A stretch of 64,000 nt of DNA from Alectoria sarmentosa (taxonomy: Eukaryota; Ascomycota; Lecanoromycetes; Lecanorales; Parmeliaceae): contig WOGZ01000083.1 of NCBI GenBank assembly GCA_009733775.1, positions 1 through 64,000 of the forward strand. Reading direction: 5' to 3'. Position numbers and translations under genes: made by a program. Every line of letters begins with the position of its first letter. The first letter of the stretch is position 1. The notes under the pieces were generated by a model. That model was not told the DNA's origin, searched no databases, and worked only from the letters and a program-made list of their open reading frames with translations. Below are positions 46,694 through 57,460 of the stretch, one piece after another.

Positions 46694-48093
46694 GATGAGG
46701 ATTAAAAATTGGCTTGCTGATGTGGGCGCTGATGTGGGCTTGTTCTAATATGTGTGACTTTATCTGAGGTTGGTGTAGGTTGTGAGTGGTAAGGATGGAG
46801 CTTCTTTTTTGTTTCTTGTTTCTTGTGATGCCAAGGAATAAGGTGGGAGGAACAAGGAGGGAAGGAGGTGTTGGTGGAGGGGTAGTATTTTATACTAGCT
46901 TAGATACAACGAAAGTACAGAGTACGTTACGTGGCTACCAATATTACTTCATCGGTCTTTACCCACCTACTTTTTCATTGGTAATCTGAACAAGTACTCT
47001 CTTTACCTTACCCACTCAGTTTGAGTATTGTAAATCTCATCAACAAGGGACTGTGACGTCATTGTGGGGCTGCGTTCCATGACACCGTACTTGGGATGAC
47101 TTTCACCAGTCTAAGCGTCAGAATCTTACTTGTACAACATATCTATACATCGCTCGCACGCAGTCATAATGCTCATGGTCTGATTCATATCCGAGAAGTC
47201 GAGAATCTCTCGCAAGCTCTTGTGCGCTCAGTGTGCCTTTCCCTTTTTCAAGCCATGCCATATGGAGAGATGTTAGCAAACAGAAAGGACGACAATCATC
47301 GCCTATTAATCTGGTTGAGATGTTCATGCCATCTTTCGCTTTATAAGGAGACCATTGATGGAATGGTACAACTCCCGCCCATATAGAAAGAGATGTCTGT
47401 GAGCACTCGTATGCGCTCAGTAGTGTACTGCACTTATGAATACCAGTCCTCAGACGGTTGGTTAGACATCGAGACATCTAAAGCGAACTGGGTTCGAGGG
47501 CTGGCGGCACTTTCATACGATAGTTAGGTATAGGATATAAAGCAAATGATGCCGCAACGCCCGCTCAACAACCAGTACTCAGTATTCTACTTTGCAGCTA
47601 TGTTTCTAAAAGTATAGGTTTGGTATTCTGTCTTGGTAGACTGCAAAAAAAAAAAATTCCTTTATCCGTGCTGATACTCGTCAGGATCAGAGGAATTGAA
47701 GCTAATACGGAATGACAACTATCGAGGAACCCTCGTTAAAGGACGCTAGCCTCGGATTTTGAACAACATGATGAGATCCTCCTCAACTCTGTCGGAGAGC
47801 TCCGAAAGCGAAAGATACCATCGGCCATCCCTCGGTTCGCTTTTCTACATCAGCCTCATCACTTCTGAAAGAACAAAGGCGCGCGATTGGGCTGAAAACG
47901 ACCACTCATTCTGCTTATTGTATTAGGATGCCTTGGTCGACGGATACGTCTGCAGAAGACGTAGAGTACGTTGAGCGGTATAGTACCGTATCTCATTGCA
48001 ATCACCATCTGCAAGAGGCCGCTCTTGGATTCAACCTTGATCATCCATCGGATCGCAAGGCATGACATGTCTAGCCAAGGCAATCGAAAGGGC
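46694..48093. other. 1.4 kb gene-free interval
   Basis: It contains the HSP9/12 promoter and the 3' side of the Roadblock gene. A 119-codon minus ORF at 47118-47477 has no recognisable domain. There is a poly-A run of about 13 at 47645-47657. No RNA gene is recognised. Confidence 0.5.
46878..46882 (+). promoter_or_regulatory. STRE-like AGGGG upstream of HSP9/12
   Basis: AGGGG lies about 185 bp upstream of the HSP9/12 ATG. In yeasts this core is bound by Msn2/4-type zinc fingers at HSP12-class genes. A five-base match can arise by chance; it is suggestive only because of the gene it precedes. Confidence 0.35.
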
Positions 48094-48652
48094 TCAAGCT
48101 GGCGGAGTATCATGTATGACAACGAGCAAATATTTCGGATCTGTCAATCCTTCTCAGTATAATGCTCAATGGACAGCGGTAAAAACACATACCAGGCACA
48201 ATGACTATCTCGTTCTTGCGTGTCCTCAACCGTAGGAGCTTTATCTCATCCATCTTGTCCATGCCCTCTGTTAAAGCCTTTGCACCTGCCACAAATGCGA
48301 ATACCATTCGTGCAACGTCTTCTGCACTGTTGTCTTTCTTGCCATCTTCCGTGCTTCCAGGATAATCAACCCCGCTTCTTTTTGCATCCACCGGCTCTGC
48401 AGAACCATTATGACTTGTGCCATTCCCAGCGGCTAGATCTTGTGAAGACGACGACGGCGTTGCAGCAAGGAGTCCAGTGCTGCGAATTATAGAGCCGTCT
48501 GACTTGGAAAGAATGAGGGTTGATTGGACACCAGGTTTCGACGCTAGGCGTGACAAGTTCTCCAAGGTCGCTGCTGGCTTAATTCCTTCAGTCAGCTTCG
48601 ACTTGATGGCATGTAGCACCCAAACGGAGCGGCATACTGTCGGTTGTACCAT
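48094..48652 (-). CDS. Dynein light chain, Roadblock/LC7 family
   Basis: A light chain that binds the dynein intermediate chain and supports retrograde transport; the fold is also used in GTPase regulators. Exons: 48193-48652 and 48094-48140. The core reads TLENLSRLASKPGVQSTLIL, SKSDGSIIRSTGLLA, ARMVFAFVAGAKALTEGMDK and MDEIKLLRLRTRKNEIVIVP. After the intron it ends DPKYLLVVIHDTPPA, the expected last strand. A Ser/Gly-rich loop of ~45 residues sits between the halves, as in other filamentous fungi. The start is uncertain: either MVQPTVCRSVWV read through (168 aa), or an ATG-only exon spliced at 48578-48649 to PAATLENLSRL (about 144 aa). The branch-like GCTGAC before that acceptor favours the second. 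Confidence 0.85.
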
Positions 48653-49564
48653 CTCGTTCGCGCTTGGTAGACGCGTCTCAGGCGACTGCGTTGACCAGAC
48701 TGCTGACGGCAGCAAAAACGAGTAGGTGAATGTTCTCAGACAGCGAACAATGCTTCTGATAAATGAGGAGCAAGCGTATCATGAAAAGCTCCAACACGAA
48801 CATATGACCAAAACAGACCAGATACCACACTGAATCACGTCGTCCTGGGCTACACCATTTGGGAGTTAGTGTTCCTCTATGGAGGCGATGAGCAGAAAGT
48901 ACATGTCCACCATGTTTCACGACTCCAGCAAGGGGTATTGAACGGGACGAAATGATTGCATACTAGTCGCGAAAATTCTGGGCTTGAAGCACTATTGACG
49001 TGAAGGTATGGTAGACTAGCAGTAAGGGTACCAGCAACGAAGGATTCAGGGCGGAATCAGCGAAGACTCTGGGGTCTATCTTCGGTGGAGGCGGCCAAAG
49101 CTGAATATCAAATGTAGTAAAGTTGAGGAGGTAAGAGCTCATGCTGGACCGATATTTGGGCTGTTTTCTAATTCCATGCGGCCTATCTCAGCCGGGACAT
49201 GGGTAGGAAAAGAAAGTCGTTGAGCGTTTTGCTTTGGACTGCACCGTTGACCCGAAGCACCTCTCCAGAAGGAAAAGGTCACACAAATGCTCCCGAATCT
49301 ACAGGGTAGGATGTTCGAGATTGCCTCTGAAGCATGCACTGCGACCAAGGTGTGGTGAGCTGCGTTCAGTTTTCGATGACTAAGCTAGCGTTGAGCCATA
49401 ATAGACCCCTCCTATCCCTGTACCTAGGTATGTATTCGTATGTACCTAGCAGACCAAAGCAGTGAAGCGAAGCTCGAGAGGCCTCACTGCTTGGGTCAAA
49501 ACTACGGTTACTACTCCGTATTACAGGTAGCCATAGATCAAAGCAACGGCCACCCGAAAGAGCT
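48653..49564. promoter_or_regulatory. Divergent intergenic region, Roadblock / IPI1
   Basis: This is 912 bp between opposed start codons. No conserved element or additional gene is recognised. Confidence 0.45.
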
Positions 49565-50675
49565 ATGGGATCCAGTAGAAAAAGAAAGAATGAAAAGAGG
49601 AAAGACTTCAAGAAACCCAAGCTGAAGGTTGGCAAAGCTCGTACCAAACCGGACAATTTCACAGACACAAGCTTCAAGGCAAAGGGCAGACATATGCTCA
49701 AGACCCTTGTTAAGGCTTCAATGGCTGACTCTGATCGAAGCTATCGTCCTTGCTCACCAGTCCCTCACTACTATTGCCCCCACTCAATCCCTGCAATTCT
49801 CCCACCACCTATCCCTTCTCTCCTCCCGCTCATCGTCTCAACGACGCGACTCTCTTGCCTACCTTACTACAGCTATCACCTCTCGGCCTGTTACTATACC
49901 CCTCCTACAGCCTGTCAGCGCCCTCCTACCGAGATTAAACCCTCTAATACTGGACGGCAGCCATGGCGTTCGCTCACAACTCCTAAAACTCTTCAGTATC
50001 CTTCCATCTCGAGAGACCGATCCCCACATCAAACACACTCTGCTCTATATCCGCGCCGGTCTCACCCATCTTGCCGCAGATATCCGTTCGTCAGCCACTG
50101 ATTTGCTACTCTGGGCCATCGAAACCTGCCCGAACGAGCTGGTCTCCTGCGCCGGTGGCTGGGTAAAGACGTTGAAATGCCTGCTGACTGTATTGCACTG
50201 GCACGCTCCTTCCATTACGATTGGTACAGGGGCGGCCGTCGGGGCCAATGCATGGTCATCATCTCGGGCTCCTACTCTAGGGAAAGAGGGGTCGGAGGGT
50301 AAATTAACGGTCAAGACGCTGAGAGTCCTGACCACATTTCTACGCGCCGGGCTAATGGAGGAACACAACGCACATGCAGACGCTACATGTGCCGAGAAAT
50401 GGCCATTCCCATTGAGATATGTAGAAGCTCATATGCTACCGAAACGTTCAAACACATTCGCGCATCTCAACCTCTTTGGACCGCCAAGGGACGAAGAAAG
50501 CGAAATGTATGCTGAGCGAGAGGAACGGCAAAGGATATTCCACGAAAGATTTTATGTAGTTGTTTCCGGTGGAGTTGAGGCGGCGAAGAGAGAAGGAGGT
50601 GAAGTGGGAAGGGCGGCTGCAGGGGTGGCTAAGGTCCTGGTAGAGGGAATGGAGGGTTTTGGGCGAGGTAAGTGA
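49565..50675 (+). CDS. IPI1: Pre-rRNA processing protein Ipi1 (Rix1 complex)
   Basis: A subunit of the Rix1-Ipi1-Ipi3 complex needed for ITS2 processing and export of pre-60S particles; nucleolar/nucleoplasmic. Exons: 49565-49685 and 49741-50675 (351 aa). The start MGSSRKRKNEKRKDFKKPKL and KVGKARTKPDNFTDTSFKAK is the hallmark of the family. The second exon resumes AIVLAHQSL and continues FSHHLSLLSSRSSSQRRDSL and LAYLTTAITSRP. HEAT-like helices follow (LLLWAIETCPNELVSCAGGW, VKTLKCLLTVL). The 55-nt intron has a GC donor (GG|GCAGAC), a GCTGAC branch and a CGAAG acceptor; no GT donor gives a consistent frame. The frame ends at GGTAAGTGA. That stretch resembles a donor, so a small 3' exon is possible. 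Confidence 0.9.
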
Positions 50676-51059
50676 CAGAAATGCTGGGATTTCGACTATG
50701 ACGGCTGAATCCGTTGGAACAACTTCGTGCTTCACAAACCAGTATGTAGACATAGAGATGCGGGGGAAGACGTCCGAGGAGAAGTTCTCGAAGCGTTTCC
50801 AGCTTTTCGGCAAGGTTTCTGCAATCTTTACGATGCAGTATATGAGGAGAAACCAATGCATTTTTGGTGTTCAGTAGACTAGATTCTATCCCGAGTCCCT
50901 TCTGGATTGACCTAAAAAATCCACTCCCTATTCATCGACCACGGCTCCTCTGATTGGTCATGACAGCTATGATTGCAAGGCCGCCGTACAAGCCGGGAAA
51001 GAGGATAAATTGAAAGAAAGACAGGCCTTATCTATGGAAATGGGTCGACGAAATCTGCT
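50676..51059. other. Convergent intergenic region
   Basis: This is 384 bp between IPI1 and SUB2 stops. No other feature is recognised. Confidence 0.55.
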
Positions 51060-53011
51060 TCAGTTCCCCATATAGGTACTGGCATCCACACCTTTCTCTG
51101 GAAATCCACTGTTGGAGCTATTAGCAACATTCGCATTGCCAAAAGTTTGCTTTTCGCCACTTACGGGATCTTGTTCTCGAATCTTGTCTCAATTGCCTTG
51201 ATGACATCCTGATCAGCTTCACTGCTCACGAACGAGATACTCAAACCTTTTGTGCCGAATCGTCCAGCACGGCCAACTCTATGGAGGTAGGAGTCTGCAT
51301 CGCCTGGCAAGTCATAATTGATGGCCAGATTTATACGCTCAATGTCGATACCCCGCCCGAAGACATCAGTGGCGACGCAGATACGCTTGTTGAATTCTTT
51401 GAATTCTTTGTAGCGTTTGATACTGTCATTATCAGCATGCGTTGGAGTAATTCGTTCAATTTTGTGCTCACCGCTCTTCTTGGCTGACACCAGAATGCAC
51501 CGCAATGCTTGGAAAGTTGCATTCGCGAAGCAGTTTGTCCAACTCCGTAGCTCGCAGAGTACTCTTGACGAAAATGATGACCTGGTTAAATTCAAGGGTA
51601 TCTAGCAGCTCGTTAAGCTTTCGGTTCTTCTCTGCCTCGCTCAGCTGGATGTAATACTGCTGGAGGCCGTGGAGAGTGAGCTTGGTCTCGTCGTCAACGT
51701 AGATCTCCAAAGGATTTTGCATGAATTTCTTGCAGATTGGGCGGATCTCCTGAGCGAGAGTAGCGCTGAACATCATAACCTGCTTTTGGGTAGGAGTGGC
51801 GCGGAAGATATCCTGAACATCGCGGCGCATGTCTGAAGTGGTGGCTCAGCTTTTGTACCTTTATCGAAGTTTCATGTGATTTACCAATCTGATCTAGCAT
51901 CTTGTCACACTCGTCCAGAACGAAGACCTTCACGCTTCCGAGACGAAGCTTCTTGTCGCGGACCAATGCGTTCAATCGACCGGGTGTGGCAACAATGATG
52001 TGAGGGTGAGTGTCTTTGTTTGACAGAGTCTCGATGTCCTTCTGCATCGGGGTTCCGCCGTAAAAGACCCCAGTCTTGATATCCGGAAGGTACTTGCTGA
52101 ACCGGGCATACTCGTTCTTGATCTGGTAGGCGAGCTCGCGTGTGTGACACATGACGAGAGTGGAGCACTCGCCGGGTACTGGCTCGATCTGCTGCAGTGT
52201 CGTAAGGACAAAGACTGCAGTCTTTCCGAGTCCGGACTTCGCCTGGCACAGGACATCGGTTCCAAGGATGGCTTGAGGAATGCACACTTGCTGGACTGTG
52301 AAGAGGCGACGCCGAAGTTAGACTTGCTTTCCCCAAATGATATTTATTAAAATGTCCAGTCCACTTCGATGTCCGTCCATCTCGCATTTACGTGGTTCTT
52401 TAGGAAGTATCTTTGTTCTGCCAAAGCCAAGCAAGCAGGCCGACACTCAAAGGAACCTCTTTCATAGTATGCTCAATGCATCTTGCAGGCGGCCTCGGAA
52501 GTCTCTTGAAAATACGATGCTCTAGAACCCCCATTATTGTGAATATCATCGGTGAAAATGACAGCAGCAATGGGATTCACTTGAAGCGCTTTCGATCCGT
52601 TATTGCTATCTGCAGCCGAAATACAGTCTAGCCAGATCCAGTGAGACTTCCTTGGACCGCCCGCGGCTGGAACAAAATAGCGCAATGATACCTCTCGCGA
52701 AGATGGACGGACGGACGGACACACGAGGCACTGGAGGAAGCTGGGGAGGAAACTTATGACTGACCCTCCGACGGATGCTCGAAACCGCAGTCGGTGATGG
52801 CGCGGAGAAGCTCTGGCTTCAACAAGAAATCCCGGAAACCAGTAGAGTGAATGCCGACATAGCTGCCCTTTTTGTCCGCGTTACCTCCAGAGACGGTCAA
52901 GTCGCCCTTCTTTGTTGCGGCTCCATTGGTAGCTGCTGGCGCCGCGGCTGCTGCATCGTTGGTTTGAAGTTCCTCATCCGAGTAGTCAATGAGATCTTCT
53001 TCGTGAGACAT
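51060..53011 (-). CDS. SUB2: DECD-box RNA helicase Sub2/UAP56
   Basis: An ATPase of the TREX complex acting in spliceosome assembly and mRNA export. Exons: 52765-53011, 51885-52295, 51472-51832, 51165-51422, 51060-51108 (441 aa). The start MSHEEDLIDYSDEELQ is the family N-terminus. Motifs in order: GIHSTGFRDFLLKPELLRAI, FEHPSEVQQVCIPQAILGTD (Q motif), CQAKSGLGKT (Walker A), TRELAYQI, ATPGRL, VLDECDKMLDQ (DECD box), FSATLAQE, IIFVKSTLRA, ATDVFGRGIDIE and HRVGRAGRFGTKG. The last exon gives GFPEKGVDASTYMGN. Intron 1 is 469 nt, much longer than the others. The gene is divergent from RPR2. Confidence 0.96.
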
Positions 53012-53473
53012 GTTGTGAGATGATGGGAGCTGTTGATAGAATGGAGAGGGATGTAGATTGAGACTATTGTCGAGTTGTCGCACAAGGCTAAAGGAACGAC
53101 GTCGGCTGGGTTGAAATGTGCTGTCGAACTCGAACGGCCTTGAATAGCCCAAGATTCTTGAAGACAAAGCTTTCGGCCGTGAGATGTCAGAGTGAGGGAG
53201 TGCGATGGATGAAGTCGCCGCAACAAAACTGTCGTTGTTGTGAAAGGATTCTCCAGGAGCCAGAAATGAGTCGCAGCTAGGCCGAATTCGTCATCGCGCG
53301 AAAAGTGAATCATTCCGAGGTTCGCTGATTTACGAGTCACTCCCGCGGCGATATTATCTCGAAAAAAAAAGGTCACAAGGAAGCTCTCAGGCTAGATTGA
53401 ACCTGCCGCCAATCCACAGCTCAGCTTTCTGTGCTGCTGTATCAACTTGACCAACGTCATCGATCGGCCAGCC
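53012..53473. promoter_or_regulatory. Divergent promoter region, SUB2 / RPR2
   Basis: This is 462 bp between opposed start codons of two RNA-metabolism genes. It holds a pyrimidine-rich tract on the SUB2 side. No conserved element is recognised. Confidence 0.45.
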
Positions 53474-54082
53474 ATGGCACAAGACAAAGCAAAAACGCAG
53501 AAAGGATTTGCTCAGAAACATCTACATTCGAGGATTTCCTACCTTTATCAAGCTGTCACGTACCTTGCGATAAATGCAGACCAACCGCGAGTGAGAATTA
53601 GTTGCGTCAATAAGAAGGCCAGGAGACAAAGCAAGCCTGGTCGAGAGTTTCAGTGCGCGGTAGCCTCCTCCCAGGCTGTATCTGACGAGGGCCTCCCCGT
53701 TTCGCCAACCGAACAAGAAACCTGGATGCACAAAATGAGTCCTGATGAGGGTGGGGATTCCGAAGAATTCGCTCTCTCCCGCCTGCTGGTTGTCCACCTC
53801 CGAGCTATATCGTTAAAAAGCCAGATTAGGCTATCTCCTGCGATGAAGCATACGATATGCAAGCGCTGTGACGTTCTCCTAGTACCAGGATCTACGTCTA
53901 CGTCCTCTATGGAGAATAACAGCCGCGGGGGCAGGAAGCCTTGGGCTGACGTACTAGTCACGACTTGTGCTGGGTGTGGGACCGCAAAACGATTTCCCGT
54001 GGGAGCCAAGCGCCAGGTTACGAAGGAGCCAAGGATTGGCAAAGCAAGAGGCGTGGGAAAACAGGGCCATGGTGCTTTCTGA
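53474..54082 (+). CDS. RPR2: RNase P subunit Rpr2/Rpp21 family
   Basis: A zinc-binding protein subunit of nuclear RNase P, which removes tRNA 5' leaders. It reads as one exon, 202 aa. I chose MAQDKAKTQKGFAQKHLHSR over an upstream in-frame ATG because it matches the conserved N-terminus. ISYLYQAVTYLAINA follows. The middle (about residues 45-105) is variable. The C-terminal zinc ribbon is clear: HTICKRCDVLLVPGS, SRGGRKPWADVLV and CAGCGTAKRFPVG provide four cysteines. A helix before it, VVHLRAISLKSQIRLSPAMK, is also conserved. An undetected intron in the variable middle cannot be ruled out. Confidence 0.9.
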   Translation: MAQDKAKTQKGFAQKHLHSRISYLYQAVTYLAINADQPRVRISCVNKKARRQSKPGREFQCAVASSQAVSDEGLPVSPTEQETWMHKMSPDEGGDSEEFALSRLLVVHLRAISLKSQIRLSPAMKHTICKRCDVLLVPGSTSTSSMENNSRGGRKPWADVLVTTCAGCGTAKRFPVGAKRQVTKEPRIGKARGVGKQGHGAF

Positions 54083-54384
54083 TATGAGGATAGTGGTTGA
54101 GCTGCGCTACCTTACAGTCGAGTCCAACTCTCGCATATTGTCACGGGCAGCTTGGGGTGGTATTCCATCCTTTTCATCTTGCCAGCTTGTGAAGGAAAAA
54201 ATACGCAACGATGAGACAGTGATTGTAGAAAGTCACCAGACCGCAGCAGTAAGGTAACACTGTGTCTACTTCTCGTAATGTCACTGAAGCGCACAGCACC
54301 TAGCCTATTAGACTCCGTGTCGCATGAGCTTTCCACCCCGACATGTCGAATAGACTCCTTGCATGTTTCGCGCAATAGATCTGC

Positions 54385-55117
54385 TCAGGGAAAAAGGCGC
54401 AATGTGTTCCCAACGCCGTGGGTTTGCTGAACTGATCGAATCATACCAAAATGCCGATGGGAACCATGGCCGCCATACTTGGACATGTCCATATCCAGTG
54501 TCCCTACGTCCTCAAAACCAGCGGTTTCGTACAGATGGTGACCTTCCGATGATGCTTCCAAGTAAACTTCGAGCCCCAGTCCATCGGCCAGTTCGAGTCC
54601 TCAATTCAGAAGCATTCTCCCCGCACCTTTACGTTGATGCTGTGGTTCGCATACGAGCATGTTCAGGCCTAGAAGTCGATTTCATTAGTGTGAATTTACA
54701 AAAGGAAGGCCATTTCGGTTCCAGCTTACGACAATGCGGGTTTCCGCCCATGAAGCTTTGCCTTTTTCCACAAACCACATTGTAGAATTCGTTGGCAGCC
54801 TCAACATTGGTCCCTATGTCCCAATTTCTCGGTTCCGTGATTTTCCAATCGCTCTCTGATCTTTCCACTTGATATACGTTCCATCTGGCAAACGCAACGA
54901 TCTCGTTCATGTCGGTGTCCACAACCTTCATGAAATGAATGGTCGGATTCATTAAGATCTCATCCCCCCAACGTTCAATGGAAGCGCCCCTGGCTTCTGG
55001 ACCAGGGATTACTGGAAACATGATGCGATTCCACGGGTCTTTACTGAAGGCCACGTACATAATATCCAGCAGCCGCTGTATATCAGCCTCTTGGGCCTTC
55101 TCAATGATGAGAACCAT
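54385..55117 (-). pseudogene. GNAT-family N-acetyltransferase with premature stop
   Basis: Exons: 54730-55117 and 54385-54668, separated by a 61-nt intron with intact GTAAGC donor and CTTCTAG acceptor (223 codons in all). The protein starts MVLIIEKAQEADIQRLLDIM and continues YVAFSKDPWNRIMFP. After the intron comes LNMLVCEPQHQRKGAGRMLL, the Q/RxxGxG/A acetyl-CoA loop. It then runs N, stop, GLELADGLGLEVYLEASSEG and HHLYETAGFEDVG. The TGA at 54601-54603 stands where the family usually has Trp (TGG), a single G-to-A step. The ~70 codons after it are intact and in frame. Translation would end just after the CoA-binding loop. It may be a fresh pseudogene, an allele, a readthrough case or a sequencing error. 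Confidence 0.8.
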
Positions 55118-55860
55118 CTTGAGGATATATGCTCTGCTGAGGGTAGTAAATGCGTAGCTTGCCGAGAGGAAGTCTTTTGTACACGGCGGCATAAGTAAAC
55201 CAAAATTGAGTCAGAAGTAGGAATATAGCCAGGGTGACTGCAATGCGCAACGCAAGAAATAAAATTCACAGTAGCCTTTCCAGCCCCAAAGAGGCACTCA
55301 GGCAAGAGGAAAGTGTATGCGGGAGTTTCGCATTTTATCTGCATCTGTGACTCACCACCAATCCTCCTCATCATCCTCTTTCTCCTCTCCCTCTTCTTCC
55401 TCCTCATACCGTTGTCAACATGTTTATTTCATCTCGATGACTCAGGATTGAGCTTGCCTTTCGTAAGAATGTGCCACACCACCGTCAATTTCCCCCCCTC
55501 ACGACGAGTACACTACGAGTACAATAGACAGACTCCAGCACCCGAACTTCGGTTGAACGCAGACAAATCGGAAGCAAAGAGAAGGTGCAAGGCCAACAGT
55601 TTTTACAGCAAGGCTTAATGAGGGTGAGTAAGCGAAGATGAAAGAAGTGGGCGGATGACCGGGTCCATGTGCCACAACCTCTGAAAGTCTACAAGACAAA
55701 AACTTTGAACAAGCAAACACACCAAGCAAGCAAGCGAGTGTTGAAAATGTACTGTGCATAGTATCAAGCCGCGACTGAGATGCGGCCATTGGAACTACTC
55801 ATGTCTATCAATGGTAAGACGTGTCTCTGTTTGCTCGTCTGTAGAGCTATGAATATGCCG
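55118..55860. other. Intergenic region
   Basis: About 0.7 kb between the GNAT start and the acid-phosphatase relic. It has a pyrimidine-rich CTCCTC tract at 55370-55410 and no supportable gene. Confidence 0.5.
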
Positions 55861-57460
55861 GCCGATATGAGCAATATGAGGGCATGTATTCCGATTGGGC
55901 ATCTCCAACATCTACAACGAGTTCCGACATTTCACACTTCCTTTATCCAATTGACATTACATCTTTCCAAATGGTATCGATTGGAAGTTGCCAACAATCT
56001 CGTGGGTTGCTGATTCCTTCTCTGTCATCCTTTGATTTCTACCGTAATCGCTTCTTTTACTTGGCGGCAGCTCTGGAAGAACGCCAAAACCCCTTCAAGC
56101 GAGCCATGCAGGAATCAAAGTCTCCCCTTGCTCATCTTCTTCGGTTTGAGCATTTCCATCACTGTCCTTGTAATTACGAATACGGCTGGCAGGCATTGAG
56201 CGTCCCTCGTAGTATTTCTCCAACCATGTGGTCAATCCGTTGCAAGATGGCGGTCCGTGGGACCTATTCTGCCATCTCGGTGGCAATGGCCCTTGGATTA
56301 AGATGGGCGGTGGAATTGTTGCAAGTGACGTCTTCCCACCGCATAGTTGCACCGTGGTTCAAGTACATTTGGTCAGTCGCTGGTCAATCTGAAAGTTTCG
56401 GAGCGCCGAACTTTCTTACTCTGTGAGCGAGCGACTCCAAGCGCGTCATTCAAACTGTGGACTATTCTGCCCACGGCTTACGGGGTGTTGGTTGGTCTTC
56501 CAAATATGCTGAGCTTCGCTCCATCTCAGAGACGAGTATTCTTGTTGCTGGTACTCTCACGCCTGGCGATGCTTGTCTCGCGTATTGATACGAGTATGAG
56601 ACGGCGCTCGGCCACGATGACGGACCCCAGCATTTGTTTAATTTCGAGACATTTACCTACCTTCAGACGTAGATCCGTTCCATTTGGAGAATCCTCAAAT
56701 CAACTTCACCAACGGTGAACAACAGCATGCAGGGAATGTGTGGCTTCGAGACCCTTTTCAGGAGGGGTAGCCCAGGGTGTAAAGTATTTACTCACAAAGA
56801 CTGACTCAATTTTGAGCACGACAGGGTATGACATACCCTTACCGCGCTAGACCAGGTAACAGCTACGGACTCGGTATGAGTCGGCTCTGGCTTCATGCTA
56901 CAGCCAATCTATTGAAGGAGGGAACATCTGCTGGAGGGGTGTTCTGCAGCTTGTGGGTCCGTGCAAGATCTATTTCGATGTTCCGACAATTATGCAGCAC
57001 TCCAGCGTCCACGACGGTGATGTTCCCCCCATGCTCACCGCCCCCGATCTCTTTCAATTCCACCCGTCTCCTGCCCACGGTCTAGAGACTGCTCGACTCT
57101 GATTGGTACACCTCTCAGATGGTACCGATGGGTGGCAGTGTCATCTTCAAGTTTCTTCAATGCCACAGTACCCTGCCATCATCGACGGTGCCGAGGAAGT
57201 ATGGTCTTCCGCGTCCCTACAAACAGGCTGTGCTACGAAAGACTCATATTCAACAGCAGCCGAAGAATCAAAAGGATAGTTACGTTCATATCGATGTCAA
57301 TGACGGTATTGTTGCGCTATCAACCTGTGAATCAGGTCCGGGTTCTAGCTATCCGCTCGAAGAATTCCTGTCGCACGTTGAAAGGAGAAGCGAGAAGATC
57401 GGAGATGCTGTGGTCTTGAATGAGGATGCTGCGGATAGATTCCCGCTCTTGCATCAATGA
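55860..57460 (+). pseudogene. Heavily frameshifted histidine acid phosphatase
   Basis: Intact members are secreted phosphomonoesterases or phytases with an N-terminal RHGxRxP motif and a distal HD motif. Here, across different frames, one finds GGPWDLFCHLGGNGPWI (about 56247-56300) and CTVVQVHLVSR (about 56345). GNSYGLGMSRLWLHATANLL follows (about 56850-56915), then VHDGDVPPMLTA with the HD pair (about 57007-57040). YTSQMVPMGGSVIFKFLQC (about 57108-57165) and YVHIDVNDGIVALSTCESGP and SSYPLEEFLSHVERR (about 57282-57390) complete the set. The order matches the family. The RHGER box is destroyed after SR, and at least three frame changes and several stops interrupt it. The N-terminal limit is uncertain. 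The gene is non-functional. Confidence 0.78.

Noticed and set aside
50666..50680. Donor-like GGTAAGTGAC at the IPI1 stop
   Set aside because: Could open a 3' intron, but no downstream exon with a family-like end was found, so the TGA is kept as stop.
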